Positions 32,734 to 44,654 of a DNA stretch of 64,000 nt are shown in pieces. Location: the NCBI GenBank assembly GCA_039720395.1, contig CM077832.1, positions 27,205,763 through 27,269,762 of the forward strand, read 5' to 3'. Both the position numbers and the translations under genes were made by a program. The notes under the pieces were generated by a model. It ran no database searches. It had not been told where the DNA came from and saw only the letters and a program-made list of their open reading frames with translations. The first letter of the stretch is position 1, and every line of letters begins with the position of its first letter. This stretch comes from Liquidambar formosana. Taxonomy: Eukaryota > Streptophyta > Magnoliopsida > Saxifragales > Altingiaceae.

Positions 32734-34898
32734 ATCATGCGAAGAGAGCAATATACTAATCTGGACAGAACCTTAATAAGGCCTAAAATCATCATTTATC
32801 ATGCAAACAACAAGAATAATGAATAACTAAGGACTCTAACTCAATCCTACATGCAATGACTCGACTAACATGCATAAAAACCTACCAAAGACACACTAAC
32901 AAGCATAAGAGACTCCAATAATATCAATAAATATGATAACAAAGCACATTCTAACCAAAAAGATAATATTTCATGTAAAATATGAAAATAGACCTTCCTA
33001 CGGCGAGCTTTCTTAAGCAAAACTATCCTAGGATAATTTCACGTAAAAAGGTCGTTATGGGGAGGTGCAATCAATATAGCCTACGTAAAATATATATATT
33101 AGAACACAATAGAAGTGATTTCATGCTTAAACACATCACAGAAGGCTCTCATGCGAAACCTCACTCAACGAAAAGGATAATTATCCTTAGAAAAGGATAA
33201 TGTCTCCAAAAACCCTATAAAACATACTACATGGATGCAAACCTAGCATGATTCAACTATGTGCAGCATATATAGAATGACTATGATGAGAAACAACTCA
33301 AAAAGCTAAGCTAAGCATGTTGTATAAGACCTATGTGATTTTAGGGTTATCGAAACCCTAATCTCACAACTATGCATAAAACCCTATTAAATGACTCTAA
33401 CACATGCTCAAATCATCATGAATATCATTCATATCATATATATTAACTAACAAGAGCAGCAACTCATGATAACAATCACAGCAACCTAAACATGTGGACT
33501 ATGCATGATTTGAGAGGATAAGAAGAAGTAAGGCTATCTAATCCTTAGTAAATCAGGGATTATCAAGCATACAAAACCATAAACTATCCTAAAATCATTC
33601 ATATTACATCACACAAGCATTGAATTCAATCCATAAGAAAAGCTATCTCATGCACCATAACTATCCTAGAAGAAGAAGAAGGAGAAAGAGGAGAAGCAGA
33701 AAACTCATGTTCAGCATTAAAGAGACATGCTTACCTCTTGTAGACTCTTTCTTGTCTTCAAACTCCTTATTTCCTTCCTTGCTTGGGGTTGAAGAGCCTC
33801 CTCTTGATGTCCTTCTAGCTCTCCAAACTTGTAGCTCCCTCTCTCTCTAAGTGTAAAGTGCAAAAAAATCTTTCTATGTGCTGAATATCATGTTCTTTAT
33901 ATAGGGGACTGACCTAGTAAACCAATGGCTAAGATTAATTCATTAAACAATGATCTTAGGGCTATTAGAGACTCTCTTGGTGCTCAAACAACTCAAACTT
34001 ACACACTCCTAAGAGCAAACAAGTTGTTTTGGCGGAGGAAACCGTCAAAAGAGGGAGAGAAGAGTCAGAAGTTGAGTTGAAGAAGGACTCCTCGGGTGAC
34101 CAACTGGGCTTGGACGGCTGACCGTCTGGGCTTGGACAGCTAACCATCTGGCTTGGACGGCTGACCATCTGGCCCCGGACGGTCACCCGAGGGCTCCCAT
34201 CAGCATACCTCGGTTAGACTCCTTCGCCTTCCGGAAGTCTTTCGGGGGTCAAAGTAAGTCTGATTTTGACGAAATAAAAGCCAAAACGACCGTGGTTTGA
34301 TGAGGAACACATTTTTAGACATTTTAGGACAAAAATCCTTAACCATGGGTGCATGGTTAGGTTTTACAAAGACGGCTAACTGCTGTGTACCACCGTTGCA
34401 AAGCTAGGGTTTGCACACAAGGTTGAGCCAAATGCTTTCTAAATCAAAAATCAACCTTTCAAAACATGTTTATGATGTAAATAAAGCCTGATTGAAGTTA
34501 AATGGGAATAAATTGAGTGGGTTACATGAGCCAATTTGAGCGAACCAAGAAAGGGTCTTTTAGCCAACCTGAACCGTTATGAGCCGAATTGATCTTAAAC
34601 CATTAGTTCATCAAATCGAACCTATATATAGACTCTATATAACCATATGAACTCAAGGGAATGACTCGGGATTCATTCCAAAGTCAAATGGAAAATATAC
34701 GGCTTAAAAGATGATTATGCCCTTAAAGTTGCAAAAGTTCTTATTGACTATCGAAACGAACTCCAAATCACTTCAAAATTCATACACATGATATTCAATG
34801 CCATAGAAACTCAATGCAAAAGACTAGACTCAAAAAAGACTCAAAATCCTACATAAAATGATATGTCCTAGCTAAGGTGGCAAAAATGGGGTGTGACA
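32734..34898 (-). repeat. Truncated 5' LTR of element Y
   Basis: The complement starts TGTCACACCCC at 34898. About 2.17 kb match the Y 3' LTR nearly base for base, and the last part (corresponding to 20879-21733) is missing. TATA is at 33895-33904 (complement) and the inverted repeat at 34091-34191. Confidence 0.88.
34091..34191. repeat. U3 inverted repeat with short tandem units (Y 5' LTR)
   Basis: Same structure as 23117-23218, with a few base differences between units. Confidence 0.85.
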
Positions 34899-35275
34899 CC
34901 TAAGTATGCATTTGTTGTGTTGGTTCATTTTTTTTTTTTTTAGCAGCTTTGCCTGTTATTTCCTCATTTGATCCTTGTTTCTTCTTTTTCTTTCCTTTTC
35001 AGGTTACCACGGTACCTGGTGCCATAGATGAGATCGATGCGAAGGCATTAGTGGAGTTGGGGACTGGTGATGGTGAGCTGATGGCTGAGGTGGAGCTTGA
35101 TGCTGAGGTGAGATGGAGGTGATGCTAGTGATAGTGGAGATGATGCCGAGGCTGAAGAAGATGCCGGGGAGGCAAGTGACGGCAAAGGAGACTTTGAGGA
35201 GACAACAAGTGATGGCGAGGATGCTTGTGGCCCATTTCTTTCTCCCCTTTCCCCCCATTTTGTACATTTAGACAT
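34899..35275 (+). pseudogene. PMD-like antisense pseudogene, acidic tail
   Basis: Directly after the right TSD copy of Y, an intron (starting GTATGC, ending TTTTCAG at 35002) leads to an exon starting VTTVPGAIDEIDAKALVELG. After one frame change it continues as an acidic stretch (GDDAEAEEDAGEASDGKGDF). It continues the gene interrupted at 20878. Exon-intron order and strand agree. Confidence 0.55.
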
Positions 35276-35796
35276 GTATTTTAAGCGCATAAGCGCATTT
35301 ACATGTACCATTCTTTGTTCCTGAACCTTTGGATGTTTGAAACTTAGTATTGATAACCAGTTTGTCTTTTTTAAGCATGATTCTGGAATTGTATGATTGC
35401 ATGTTGTTTTTCTTCTTGCTTTGGAGTTGTATATTGCAATTATGATTCTGGTTGGATGTTGAGGGAGACCAGGTGGGCTTTGAAGGAGTTGAAATGCTTT
35501 ATTGAAGTGCATAGGCTCTTTTTGCTATACAGGTTAACCGTTGGTTGAAGAACTATCGTGTCCTTGGAGCGAATGGGCCCATGGCCCATGGTAGCCTTCC
35601 TACGCCTACCAGGTAGGCGTGGGTTGCTTTCCCCACCCACGCTAGCATGGTAGGCGTGAGTGGGTATCTCCTTCTATAAAGCAGCCCGACACGATGGATT
35701 ATCCAAAATTCATGTCATTTGAAACAAAAATACCAGAGAACACTCCTAAAACTCTGAAGGCTTCTAAAGTTCTTATTTCCTTCAGTTAAGGGCCCT
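35276..35796 (+). other. Gap between two antisense pseudogenes, with a promoter-like site
   Basis: There is no coding motif. A TATA-like TATAAAG lies at 35675-35681, about 120 bp before the ATG at 35797. Just upstream are inverted copies of TAGGCGTG/CACGCCTA (about 35590-35660); a similar CACGCCTACC is found upstream of the first antisense gene near 5020. Confidence 0.4.
35675..35681 (+). promoter_or_regulatory. Candidate TATA box of the second antisense pseudogene
   Basis: TATAAAG lies 116-122 bp upstream of the ATG at 35797, a normal plant spacing with an untranslated leader of about 90 bases. Confidence 0.4.
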
Positions 35797-36488
35797 ATGG
35801 CCAGCACTTCAGCTCCCCGAGTTTTTCCTTGTTCTCACAAATGGTTGAAGAAGTGGGCGCATAGTTTCTCTTCTGAAGAGGTGAGTCATATACATCCTAT
35901 TTATGGGAATCTTCTTTCATTGGTAGAAGTTGATGTACATATTCCACTAATGGAGGCTCTGATTAGCCATTGGAATAAGGAGCATGTTTACTTTAGATTG
36001 GGCACTTGTGAAATGGTTCCCACTTTGGAGGAACTTAGGAGATTGATGGGGTTTCCCCATAGTCATGATGACTTGATTGATCCCATTGGTTGAGGAGGGT
36101 AGAATGCTTTAAGCGATCTCCTTGGGATTTGGTGAAACCATCTGTCCTTGAAATCAAGGGGTGCTAGGATGACCCCTAAGTGTTCCTTGTGATTCATTCT
36201 TAGTTGTTTTGCTCGCCCTACAGGGTATACAGACCACAAAGCGGCATTCACTTGTGATAAGGAGAGTTTGAGGCAGAATTGCCCTCGAGTCTTTGCTTTG
36301 GCAGTGTATGGATGAATTATCTTTGCATGCGAGCCAAGTCTCATTGATAGCAAAGTCAGCACTATCATGGATCAACTAGAGAAAGATAAGATTATGATTC
36401 CAATTATCTTGAGTGAGATGATTTGCTCCCTGCACTGCTGTAGTGTTGATGGTAGTAGTCCATTTTTGGGATTCGCTCCCTGTATTGC
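35797..36488 (+). pseudogene. DUF7745-like pseudogene, cut by element D
   Basis: An open frame of 98 codons starts MASTSAPRVFPCSHKWLKKW and contains HIPLMEALISHWNKEHVYF and MVPTLEELRRLMGFP. Past the stop at 36091-36093 the same frame goes on with further stops to VFALAVYG, SKVSTIMDQLEKDKIMIPII and SEMICSLH before element D cuts it at 36488. The order 'W-x-x-x-x-x-x-F, PTLEE, then FALxxYG' fits, from memory, the plant family labelled DUF7745, which often sits in transposons. Its function is unknown. All the pieces lie in one frame without an indel. Confidence 0.55.
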
Positions 36489-39441
36489 TGTGAACCCACG
36501 AAAGAGCGCAGCGCCCACAAGGGTTTGGCAAAAAGATAACAAACAAAAAGGAGTCGCCACCTCATTTTTTAGGGAAAAGAGGAAAACCACAAAAATGTTT
36601 TATTTTCAAAACCACATGACTCCATGAAAGGAAAAGCAAAGTCTTTGAAACCAGAAAATTGGATTCGGGGGCTAAGTTACGACGTGGGAAGGTTCTGGGC
36701 AAAGCCCATAGGCACCCACATCGCCCGAGTTGGTCTCTTAATTTAATTGGGCTAACTTAAGATCTTTTTCACTCAAATATCAGCTTATATCATCACAAGG
36801 TAGCATCTATATTATATATTCCATCTAATCATCTCATGCACAATCAAACAAATAAAACAAAACAAAAAAAAGAAGAAAAGAAAAGAAAAGCCTAGGATAC
36901 TTGGATCCTAGAACGGACTTGAGCCTCACGAAGAGCGCCTACGTACCATGCAGCGAAATACATGGATCAAAGTCCACGTAGTTCGAAAAGAATAGGGTTA
37001 CAACCTACTACAAACCTATAATAAAAACCCTAGGTTTCCTTATTTGAATAGTCCAAAATTGAAAACTTCCACAAGAGGAAAACTTTGATAGAAAACCAGA
37101 ATTTTATTAATGAAGGAAACCCTTGATAATTACCATATGTCCATATTAAGAAGTAACCCTAGGAGGGAGAAGAGAAAAGAAAGAAAAAGAAAGGGAATTG
37201 GGGCACCTTTAAACCCACTTACCTGAGCGCAAAAGCTCCTAGCATTAGCAATTTCAAACAATAGCAGCCCTATTTGCAATAGGACAAGCTTTGTACCTAT
37301 TTGCACCCTTACAAATGCACAAAATCATGCAAAGAAGAAAAACATACTAATCTGGACAGAACCATAGCAAGGCCTAAAATTATCCATTTATCATGCAAAC
37401 AACAAGAATAATGAATAACTAAGGACTCTAACTCAATCCTACATGCAATGACCTAACTAACATGCATAAAAACCTACCAAAGACACTCTAACAATCATAA
37501 GAGACTCCAATAATATCAATAAACATGATAGCAAATCCCATTCTAACCAAAAAGATGATATTTTATGTAAAATATGAAAATAGACCTTCCTATGGCGAGC
37601 TTTCTTAAGCAAAACTATCCTAGGATAATTTCACATAAAAAAGTCGTTATGGGGAGGTGCAATCAATATAGCCTACATAAAATATATATATTAGAACACA
37701 ATAGAAGTGATTTCATGCTTAAACACATCACAGAAAGCTCTCATACAAAACCTCACTCAACGAAAAGGATAATTATCCTTAGAAAAGGATAATGTCTCCA
37801 AAAACCCTATAAAATCTACTATATGAATGCAAACTTAGTATGATTCAACTATATGCAGCATATATAGAATGACTATGATGAGAAACAACTCACAAAACTA
37901 AGCTAAGCATGCTATATAAAACTTGTGTGATTTTAGGGTTATCGAAACCCTAATCTCACAACTATGCATAAAAACCTATGAAAAGACTCTAACACATGCT
38001 CAAATTATCATGAATATCATGCATATAACACATATTAACTAACAGGAACATCAACTCATGATAATAATCACAGCAACCTAAACATGTGAACTATGCATGA
38101 TTTGAGAGGATAAGAAGAAGTAAGGCTATCTAATCCTTAGTAAACCAGGGATTATCAAGCATATAAAGCCATAAATCATCTCAAAATCATTCATAATACA
38201 TCATAAAAACAATAAACTATCCTAACATGTGGAGTTATATCATGCACTAGAACTATCATAGAAGAAGAAGGAGAAGGAGAAGTAGAGAATTTATGTTCAG
38301 CATTCAAGAAGAAGCTTACCTCTTGTAGGACCTTCCTTGTCTTCAAACCTCTTGTTTCCTTCCTTGCTTGGGGTTGAAGAGCCTCTTCTTGATGTCCTTC
38401 TAGCTCTCCAAACTCGTAGCTCCCTCTCTCTCTAAGTGTAAAGTACAATTAACCTCCCCTATGTGCTGAATATCATGTCCTTTATATAGAGAACTGACCC
38501 CCTAAACCAATGGGTAAGATTAATTCATTAAACAATGATCCTAGGGCTATTAGAGACTCTCTTGGTGCTCAAACAACTCAAACTTACACACTCCTAAGAG
38601 AAAACAAGTTGTAATGGCAGAGGAAACCATCAAAAGAGGGAGAGAAGAGGTAGAATCCCACTTAAAGGCGGATTCCCTTGGGTGACCGTTTGGGCTTGGA
38701 CGGCTGACTGTCTGGCCCCAGATGGTCACTCGACGGCTCCCATCAGCATTCCTCGGTTAGACTCCTTCGCCTTCCGGAAGTCTTTCGGGGGTCAAATTAA
38801 GTCCAATTTTGATGAAATAAAAGCCAAAACAACCGTGTTTCGAAGGGGAACACATTTTTAAGCATTTTAGGACAAACATCCTTAACCATGGGTGCATGGT
38901 TAGATTTTACAAAGGTGGTTAACCATGATGCCTCACAGTCGCTAAGCTGGGTTTGTACACAAGGTCGAACCGAATGCTTTCCCAATAGAAAGTTGATATT
39001 TCCAAACACACCTAGGATGTAAATAAAGCCCAATTGAAGTTAAATGAGAGAAAATTGGTTGGGTCTTATGAGTCAATTTGAGCAAACCAAGAAAAGGTCT
39101 TTTAGCCAACCTGAACCACTATGAGCCGAATTGATCTTAAACCATTAATTCATGAAATTGAACCTATATATAGACTCTATGTACTCATATGAACTCAAAG
39201 GAATGACTCAAGATTCATTTCAAGGTCAAATGGAAAATATACGGCTTAAAAGACGATTATGCCCTTAAAGTCACAAAAGTTCCTATTAACTATCGAAATG
39301 AATTCCAAATCACTTCAAAATTCATACACATGATATTTAATGCGATAGAAACTCAATGCAAAAGACTAGGACTCGAAAATAAAATAAAAACCTACATGAA
39401 ATGATGGCCTCAAACTAGGGTGACAAAAATGGGGTGTGACA
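36489..39441 (-). repeat. 3' LTR of Tat-type element D
   Basis: The LTR is 2,953 bp; the complement starts TGTCACACCCC at 39441 and ends GGGTTCACA at 36489. It is related to the Y LTRs but clearly diverged. TATA is at 38480-38489 (complement). The U3 inverted repeat (38677-38734) is shorter than in Y. ATTGC (36484-36488) would be the TSD; the other end is outside the window. Confidence 0.9.
38677..38734. repeat. U3 inverted repeat, reduced form (D LTR)
   Basis: CTTGGGTGACC and GGTCACTCGAC enclose a single unit. Confidence 0.75.
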
Positions 39442-39531
39442 GAAGCCCCTCATTGGTGAACACGTTTCACTTGTGAACCAATGATAGAAGAACAGCCCAT
39501 TTTTGTTTGGTAAAATCAATTCCATTAATAC
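39442..39531 (-). other. D 3' untranslated region, left of copia B
   Basis: It matches 23932-24020 of Y and ends with the TSD AATAC (39527-39531). It continues at 49234 on the other side of copia B. Confidence 0.85.
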
Positions 39532-41188
39532 TGTTAGGATTATGCCCTAGAGCCAATCATAGAGATGATTGTTTAGAGATTAGGAACAATCATTTGATTT
39601 CATTTATGTATGTCACATTTATTATTGATTTAATAAAAGGGCTTATTCTATTATGTTTATATGCATCATTTATATTTACATAATATGTCCATGGAGTTAG
39701 AGTTGAGAATATGGAATTACAAAGAGTTGTAATTTTGAGACTATAGATATATCTCTGTACTAAACTCCTTAAGCATTCCTAGTTGAAGGTTCACTATGAT
39801 GGACAGTAATGAACCATAGGACTAGCACTTGCTAGGTTGACTCTATAGGAGGATAGCTAGTCTCAAGCTATTTGTGTGGAGACACTACAACCAACAAGTG
39901 GGTGCCTATTATAAGAATAGGTACACTGAATGTGACCAAAGATATGAGATAAACTGAATGGAGTTTTATCCTGCCTGTCAATCAGTTTCTCATTGTTATA
40001 GTGGTACAAGTAATCCTTAGACCTGAGACACCATAGTTGCCTTATGCATGTAGCTTTAGAAGTTTGATAACACTAAGTGCAGATCCTATTCAGGGGTTTG
40101 CAAAGGTGTTCATTGGCCCTACTGCTATGTGTGTGAAGGCATGTGAGTGATCAACAAGGGATCCATCACTCTCAGGAAAAGAGAGAGAATGTCTCATATA
40201 GCATTCATAATATAACTCATTAAATCCATGGCTATGGTAGGATGAATATGAAAAGAGTTTCATGAGTTCATCAATGAGTTGATATCTATGAATGAGTATA
40301 AAGTAATTGAGCTAGGGACTTGACAGACTTCCATGTCCTATTAGTTCAATTGGAGACATTGTGTTGAAGGAAGGATGCAATTGTAACCTATAAACTATAA
40401 CAGAAGGGTTCATTGTAAATGACTATTCACCTCATTAAGGACCACACCATGAGCCATATGCTAGGTGTTACTCATGGTTAGTAGAAGCCCTAATTGATAT
40501 AAGTGAGTTATAATCAATTAAGGAATTGGAAGGAGTTCCAATTAGACCCTAAATGGAAAGAGTTCCATTGTGCACACCTTGTGCTATTCCTACTACTTAA
40601 TGATGTGAACCCAATGGGTCACACACTGATCATGCAAGAAGGGCTTTAAAGTCTATGAGAGAAAGGGTTTTAGTGAATAAAGAATAGTTCTTTATAGGCC
40701 TATTTGTATTTGATACAAATAATAGGGGTTAATGTGCAATTAAGTGTAATTACACATAACCCTATTAGGGTTTCTTCCCATGGCCAGCCCCCTTTAGTGG
40801 GCTGCCTATATAAGTCACACTTATGTGTGACATGGCATAAGAGGCTTGCACAATAAACCCTAGCCGTCCAGCCCCTTGGAGGCTCTCTTCTCTCTCTCTC
40901 TCTTCTCCACCTCTAGCAACAACAAGGAAGAAGAAAGAAAGGACTTGAAGCTCTAGCTAGGTGTGGATACCGTTAGAGGCAGCACACTTGGGCTGCTCAT
41001 TCGCCGCTGTCCGGAATCAAAGCTTGGAGCAAAAAGGAGAAGACAAAAATTCTATAAGTGTTCTAACCCTCTTTGTAGTTAGGGTTTGATTTTGTGTTAT
41101 GCATAGTTAGATTCATGGAATTGGGAATCGTAGGAAAAATTTTTATATTCCGCACTTTGTATTTTTCCCTCTTGTTCGATTCCCAACA
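39532..41188 (+). repeat. 5' LTR of copia B
   Basis: The LTR is 1,657 bp. The donor-like site reads CTATAAGTG at 41052-41060, while the 3' LTR has CTGTAAGTG, so this copy has lost the GT. Confidence 0.95.
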
Positions 41189-41189
41189 G

Positions 41190-41201
41190 TGGTATCAGAG
41201 C
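41190..41201 (+). other. Primer binding site of copia B
   Basis: TGGTATCAGAGC starts two bases after the LTR end. It is identical in the coding copy and in C. Confidence 0.92.
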
Positions 41202-44200
41202 CATGATTATGCATAATACAAAATACATATGGGCTGGTAATTATGGTGTAGTTGAATGATTCAAAAATCTGGAAAATTTTTCTGCATAATTGGTTTTCCT
41301 CCATGGCTGAACCTAGGGTTTGGAACCCTAGGTCAATTCTCTTCTACTCCTCTTCTTATTGATGGTTAAGTGTAGCCATGGATGCAATAGGTTGCATAGG
41401 ATTTGAGTTTGGAGAAGAAGAATAAGGAAACTAGGGTTTTATAAAACTGTTATGAACAGTTTTCATGGTAGCCATGAAAAACCGTCATCTTGTTTTGCAT
41501 GCCGAATTCAGAGTTCTTCTCCAAAATTTTCGAGCCATGTATGGTTAGAAAGCTCTTTGAATAAGCTTTCCAACCCAACAAATGGTGCGTCAATCCGAGT
41601 TCTGTAGTGAAAGTTATGAATTTTTTACTACAGGCTGTCTGGAAAGACAGTTTTGCTCGGGAATGATGCAATAGCCACAACTTTGAGTTATTGATGGAGA
41701 TCAAAGTCATGGCAATGGTTGCCACCACTTGGGTTATGTTCTAGATATGGTAGGGAAAGGTTCCCAAGCATTTAGATGCATCATAATTGGATTAAGATGC
41801 TAGAACAGAAGGAAGAAGGAGAAGAACACCATGGAGGCTGAATCTGGGTTTTAGAACCCTAAGGTTCTTGCAATTAATTCTAATTAAAGCTGCTGTATTT
41901 ATGATGGAAGATCATTGTAGGATCATTATTTATCATGTGTATATGATTTTCTTTAAGTTTCAAAAAGGTTTTGATAGAAAAAGATTCAAAAAGTTTGAAA
42001 ATTTTTCATGAACAGCATAGCAGAATTTTTCTGCAGAAAAGTCATCAATGGAGTTTTGATTAGAACTTGAGTTAGGGAACTCCAAATTGCATGAAACCAA
42101 TTGCATTAGTTTCCTAAGACATGTAGGATACTGGAAAAATTCGTTTGGTAGCCTAATTCATTCATCTTGCTGGGTTTTAAATCAATTTTTGACCATGGAC
42201 AGTGTGCTGTCAAATTCTGGGCAGCCTACTGTTGTTTTAATTGTTTAGAACAATTGGTGATGATTTGATCATCCAAACCTCTTCTATTAGCTTAGTATTT
42301 CATGTAGGGACATGATACAAAAGCTGGTTTCAATGGAGGAGTCAAATTGATAAGGATTTAGAAGCTATTGTGACCTTCAAGGTCTGCAACAATGGCTCCA
42401 GCAATGGGTTTTGGAAACCCTGATTGTTCTTGATGATGGCAGCCACTTCCACCACTTCTCACGTGTCCAGAGGCTTGTCCCACACCCCTAGGATGTTCTC
42501 CCATGACTGGCCATGGCCTCCCACAGTCGTTGGTGGCCATGGCAGCCTAGCCAAGCTCAGGCAGCCCCCTGGTAGTGACGGCTGCATAGAGTTAAGGATG
42601 AAACCCTAATTTTGAGTTAATGATGAAACCCTAATTTCATTATGGCATTAATTAAAACCCTAATTGGAATATTAATTACCTTAATTAAGAGTTAATGATT
42701 GGTCATTAAATGACCAATCATGGTTATTTATTGTTAGGGCATAATTAATACCATTAATGATGTCTAGGGTTAGGGTTTTGGAAACCCTAATTAGTGTAAT
42801 TAATTAAGGGTAATTAATACCCTATTTGGCATTAATTAAACCCTAATCCCTTTTATTAAATACCATATGAACCTAGGGTTTTAATGATTGGACATTAAAT
42901 GACCAATCATAAGGCATTTAATGATTAGGGCTTGCATTTAGGGTTTAGGGTTATGCATTTAGGGTTTAGGGTTTTAGGAAACCCTAATACACTAATTCAT
43001 CATTTTAATGATTTTATTTAATTCCTATATTAATTATTTAATTAATATTGATTAATTTTATAATGTTTTAAATGGTTTAAAACACAATTAGGGATTAAAT
43101 TAAAATCTGGAAATTCTTAATTAAATGAAATTGTTTTGTTTAATTAAGGAAACCCTAATATTGGATATTAGAGTTATTTTAGGAAACTTTATATGTTTCT
43201 ATTAATCTGATTAATTGAAACTAAATGTCTTAAATGTTAAGACTTTATTTAATTCTGGATATTTTTGTTAAAACCTAATAAGATTAGGATGCATTAATGA
43301 GATTAATGTAAATCATTCAAGAGAATTACCATAATGCCCATATGTTTTAATGCTTACAGTTTTTCTTTACATTATGCAATGAGATTGTATGTATGTGCTT
43401 GGATGATGATTATGGACTATACCCTTTAAACCAATTGTGATTGGCCGTCTTATGAATGGGATGTTATTATTTACAAGAGTTGTAATTTTATTAAGGTGAT
43501 GTAATTTATTTGGGGCTTGCATGCCACCTTCCCTCTCCCTCTCTCTCTATCATTCTCTTATGTACCCCACATTCCCCTTATGTATCCCTTTCTTTAAATT
43601 ATGTAAACGTTATGTAATCGAGAGCGCACTAAGGAGCATGGTGGACCCAAAGGAGCATGATAGAGCCCAACAAGCCAATGGTGGAGACCATCAAGCCAAG
43701 GGAGCAAATTGAAGGACTTGAAAGCTTAGAGAAGTGTTTCAAGAAAGCATGCATGTTACGAATGGTTTATTTTACGATCACCTACACCCACCTTAGACCT
43801 TGGATTCAATCTATTGGCTTGGATTGAATCCTCTCAAAGTCCATAATCATCATAGTGGGAGCTTAAATTTATGAGATAATTGTATTAGCTCCAATACCAT
43901 AGTTTGGTATATGTTACCTATTCACTTAGGGACTAATATCAAAATATGGTACTTTATATATGTTGATATATAATACCATGCGATGTATGATTTATAATAG
44001 CATGAGATGTACGATTATAAATAGCATAATTTATATATTTAAATTTTGATACATAGGATGCATGTTAATTTGATGAGACCCTTTAAAACCCCTCTTATTT
44101 AATATTAAGTTGAAAATGGAGAAGTCATTGGGGAATGAATTCTTCATTGCCTTCCATCATTATAGGATCATCTAACGTCCCTTAATGTGGGTACCTGGCT

Positions 44201-44654
44201 GCAGACATGTAGGAGCTACCCATGTTAAAGACATTACTTGAAACTATCACATATGAGATATCATGGGGTGCCTAAACTGGTATATACCAAGAAACTAACA
44301 TGTGAGGTAAATATTTGGCGAAACATACCTGTGTGAATGATGGGTTTAACTTAACTAGGGAAGTATTCCAAGAAACTAACATGTGAGGTGTATGTTCCCT
44401 AGAGGCAAAATGATTGGAACTTGCTTATGAAGCAATAGACAAAGAGTTGTCTTCTTATTGTGGGTTAGAAGTCAAGAAACTAACATGTGAGGCTTCTAGG
44501 TCACAGTGGGACCCCAATCCCCATTAGGAATGAGATTCCCGAATTCCATTAGAGGGTGTATGGAATTTGATAAAATAGTGGGAGGTACCATATGATTAAA
44601 GACCCAATCATTATGGATAAAAATGAAATCTAATTCTCTGTTTATGTAGATTAC
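41202..44654 (+). other. Leader of copia B
   Basis: Same order as the coding copy's leader, plus an extra segment at about 41440-41835. It carries the 27-nt palindrome (42695-42721), telomere-like blocks (near 42945), the four stem-loops (44182-44228, about 44280-44315, 44355-44402, about 44457-44508) and an acceptor-like AG (44648-44649). The gag ATG position is changed to ATT. Short frames here are not supported as genes. Confidence 0.85.
44182..44508 (+). ncRNA. Four-stem-loop block of copia B
   Basis: This is the equivalent of 10670-10996. All four ACATGT loops are present, and the loop AAGAAACTAACATGTGA occurs three times (from 44289, 44370 and 44474). Stem 2 has one mismatch; the outer part of stem 3 is perfect here. 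Confidence 0.6.

Larger units (their letters stand above)
20879..34898 (-). mobile_element. Tat/Ogre-type gypsy element Y, rearranged
   Basis: The ends are TGTGAAC (20879) and GTGTGACA (34898), with the 5-bp TSD CCTAA at 20874-20878 and 34899-34903. From right to left it consists of a truncated 5' LTR (32734-34898), a foreign but related LTR (29444-32719), a gag fragment, a long 3' region with tandem repeats and a 3' LTR (20879-23931). Pol is absent. The two Y LTR parts are nearly identical over their shared length, so the insertion is fairly young. A copia solo LTR sits inside gag. Confidence 0.85.

Noticed and set aside
35048..35512. Ser/Pro-rich minus-strand frame
   Set aside because: Mirror of the acidic plus-strand tail of the PMD-like gene.
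41450..41728. 92-codon minus-strand frame in the extra leader segment (also 57338-57616)
   Set aside because: Only two closely related copies are available, it is antisense to the element, and there is no motif.
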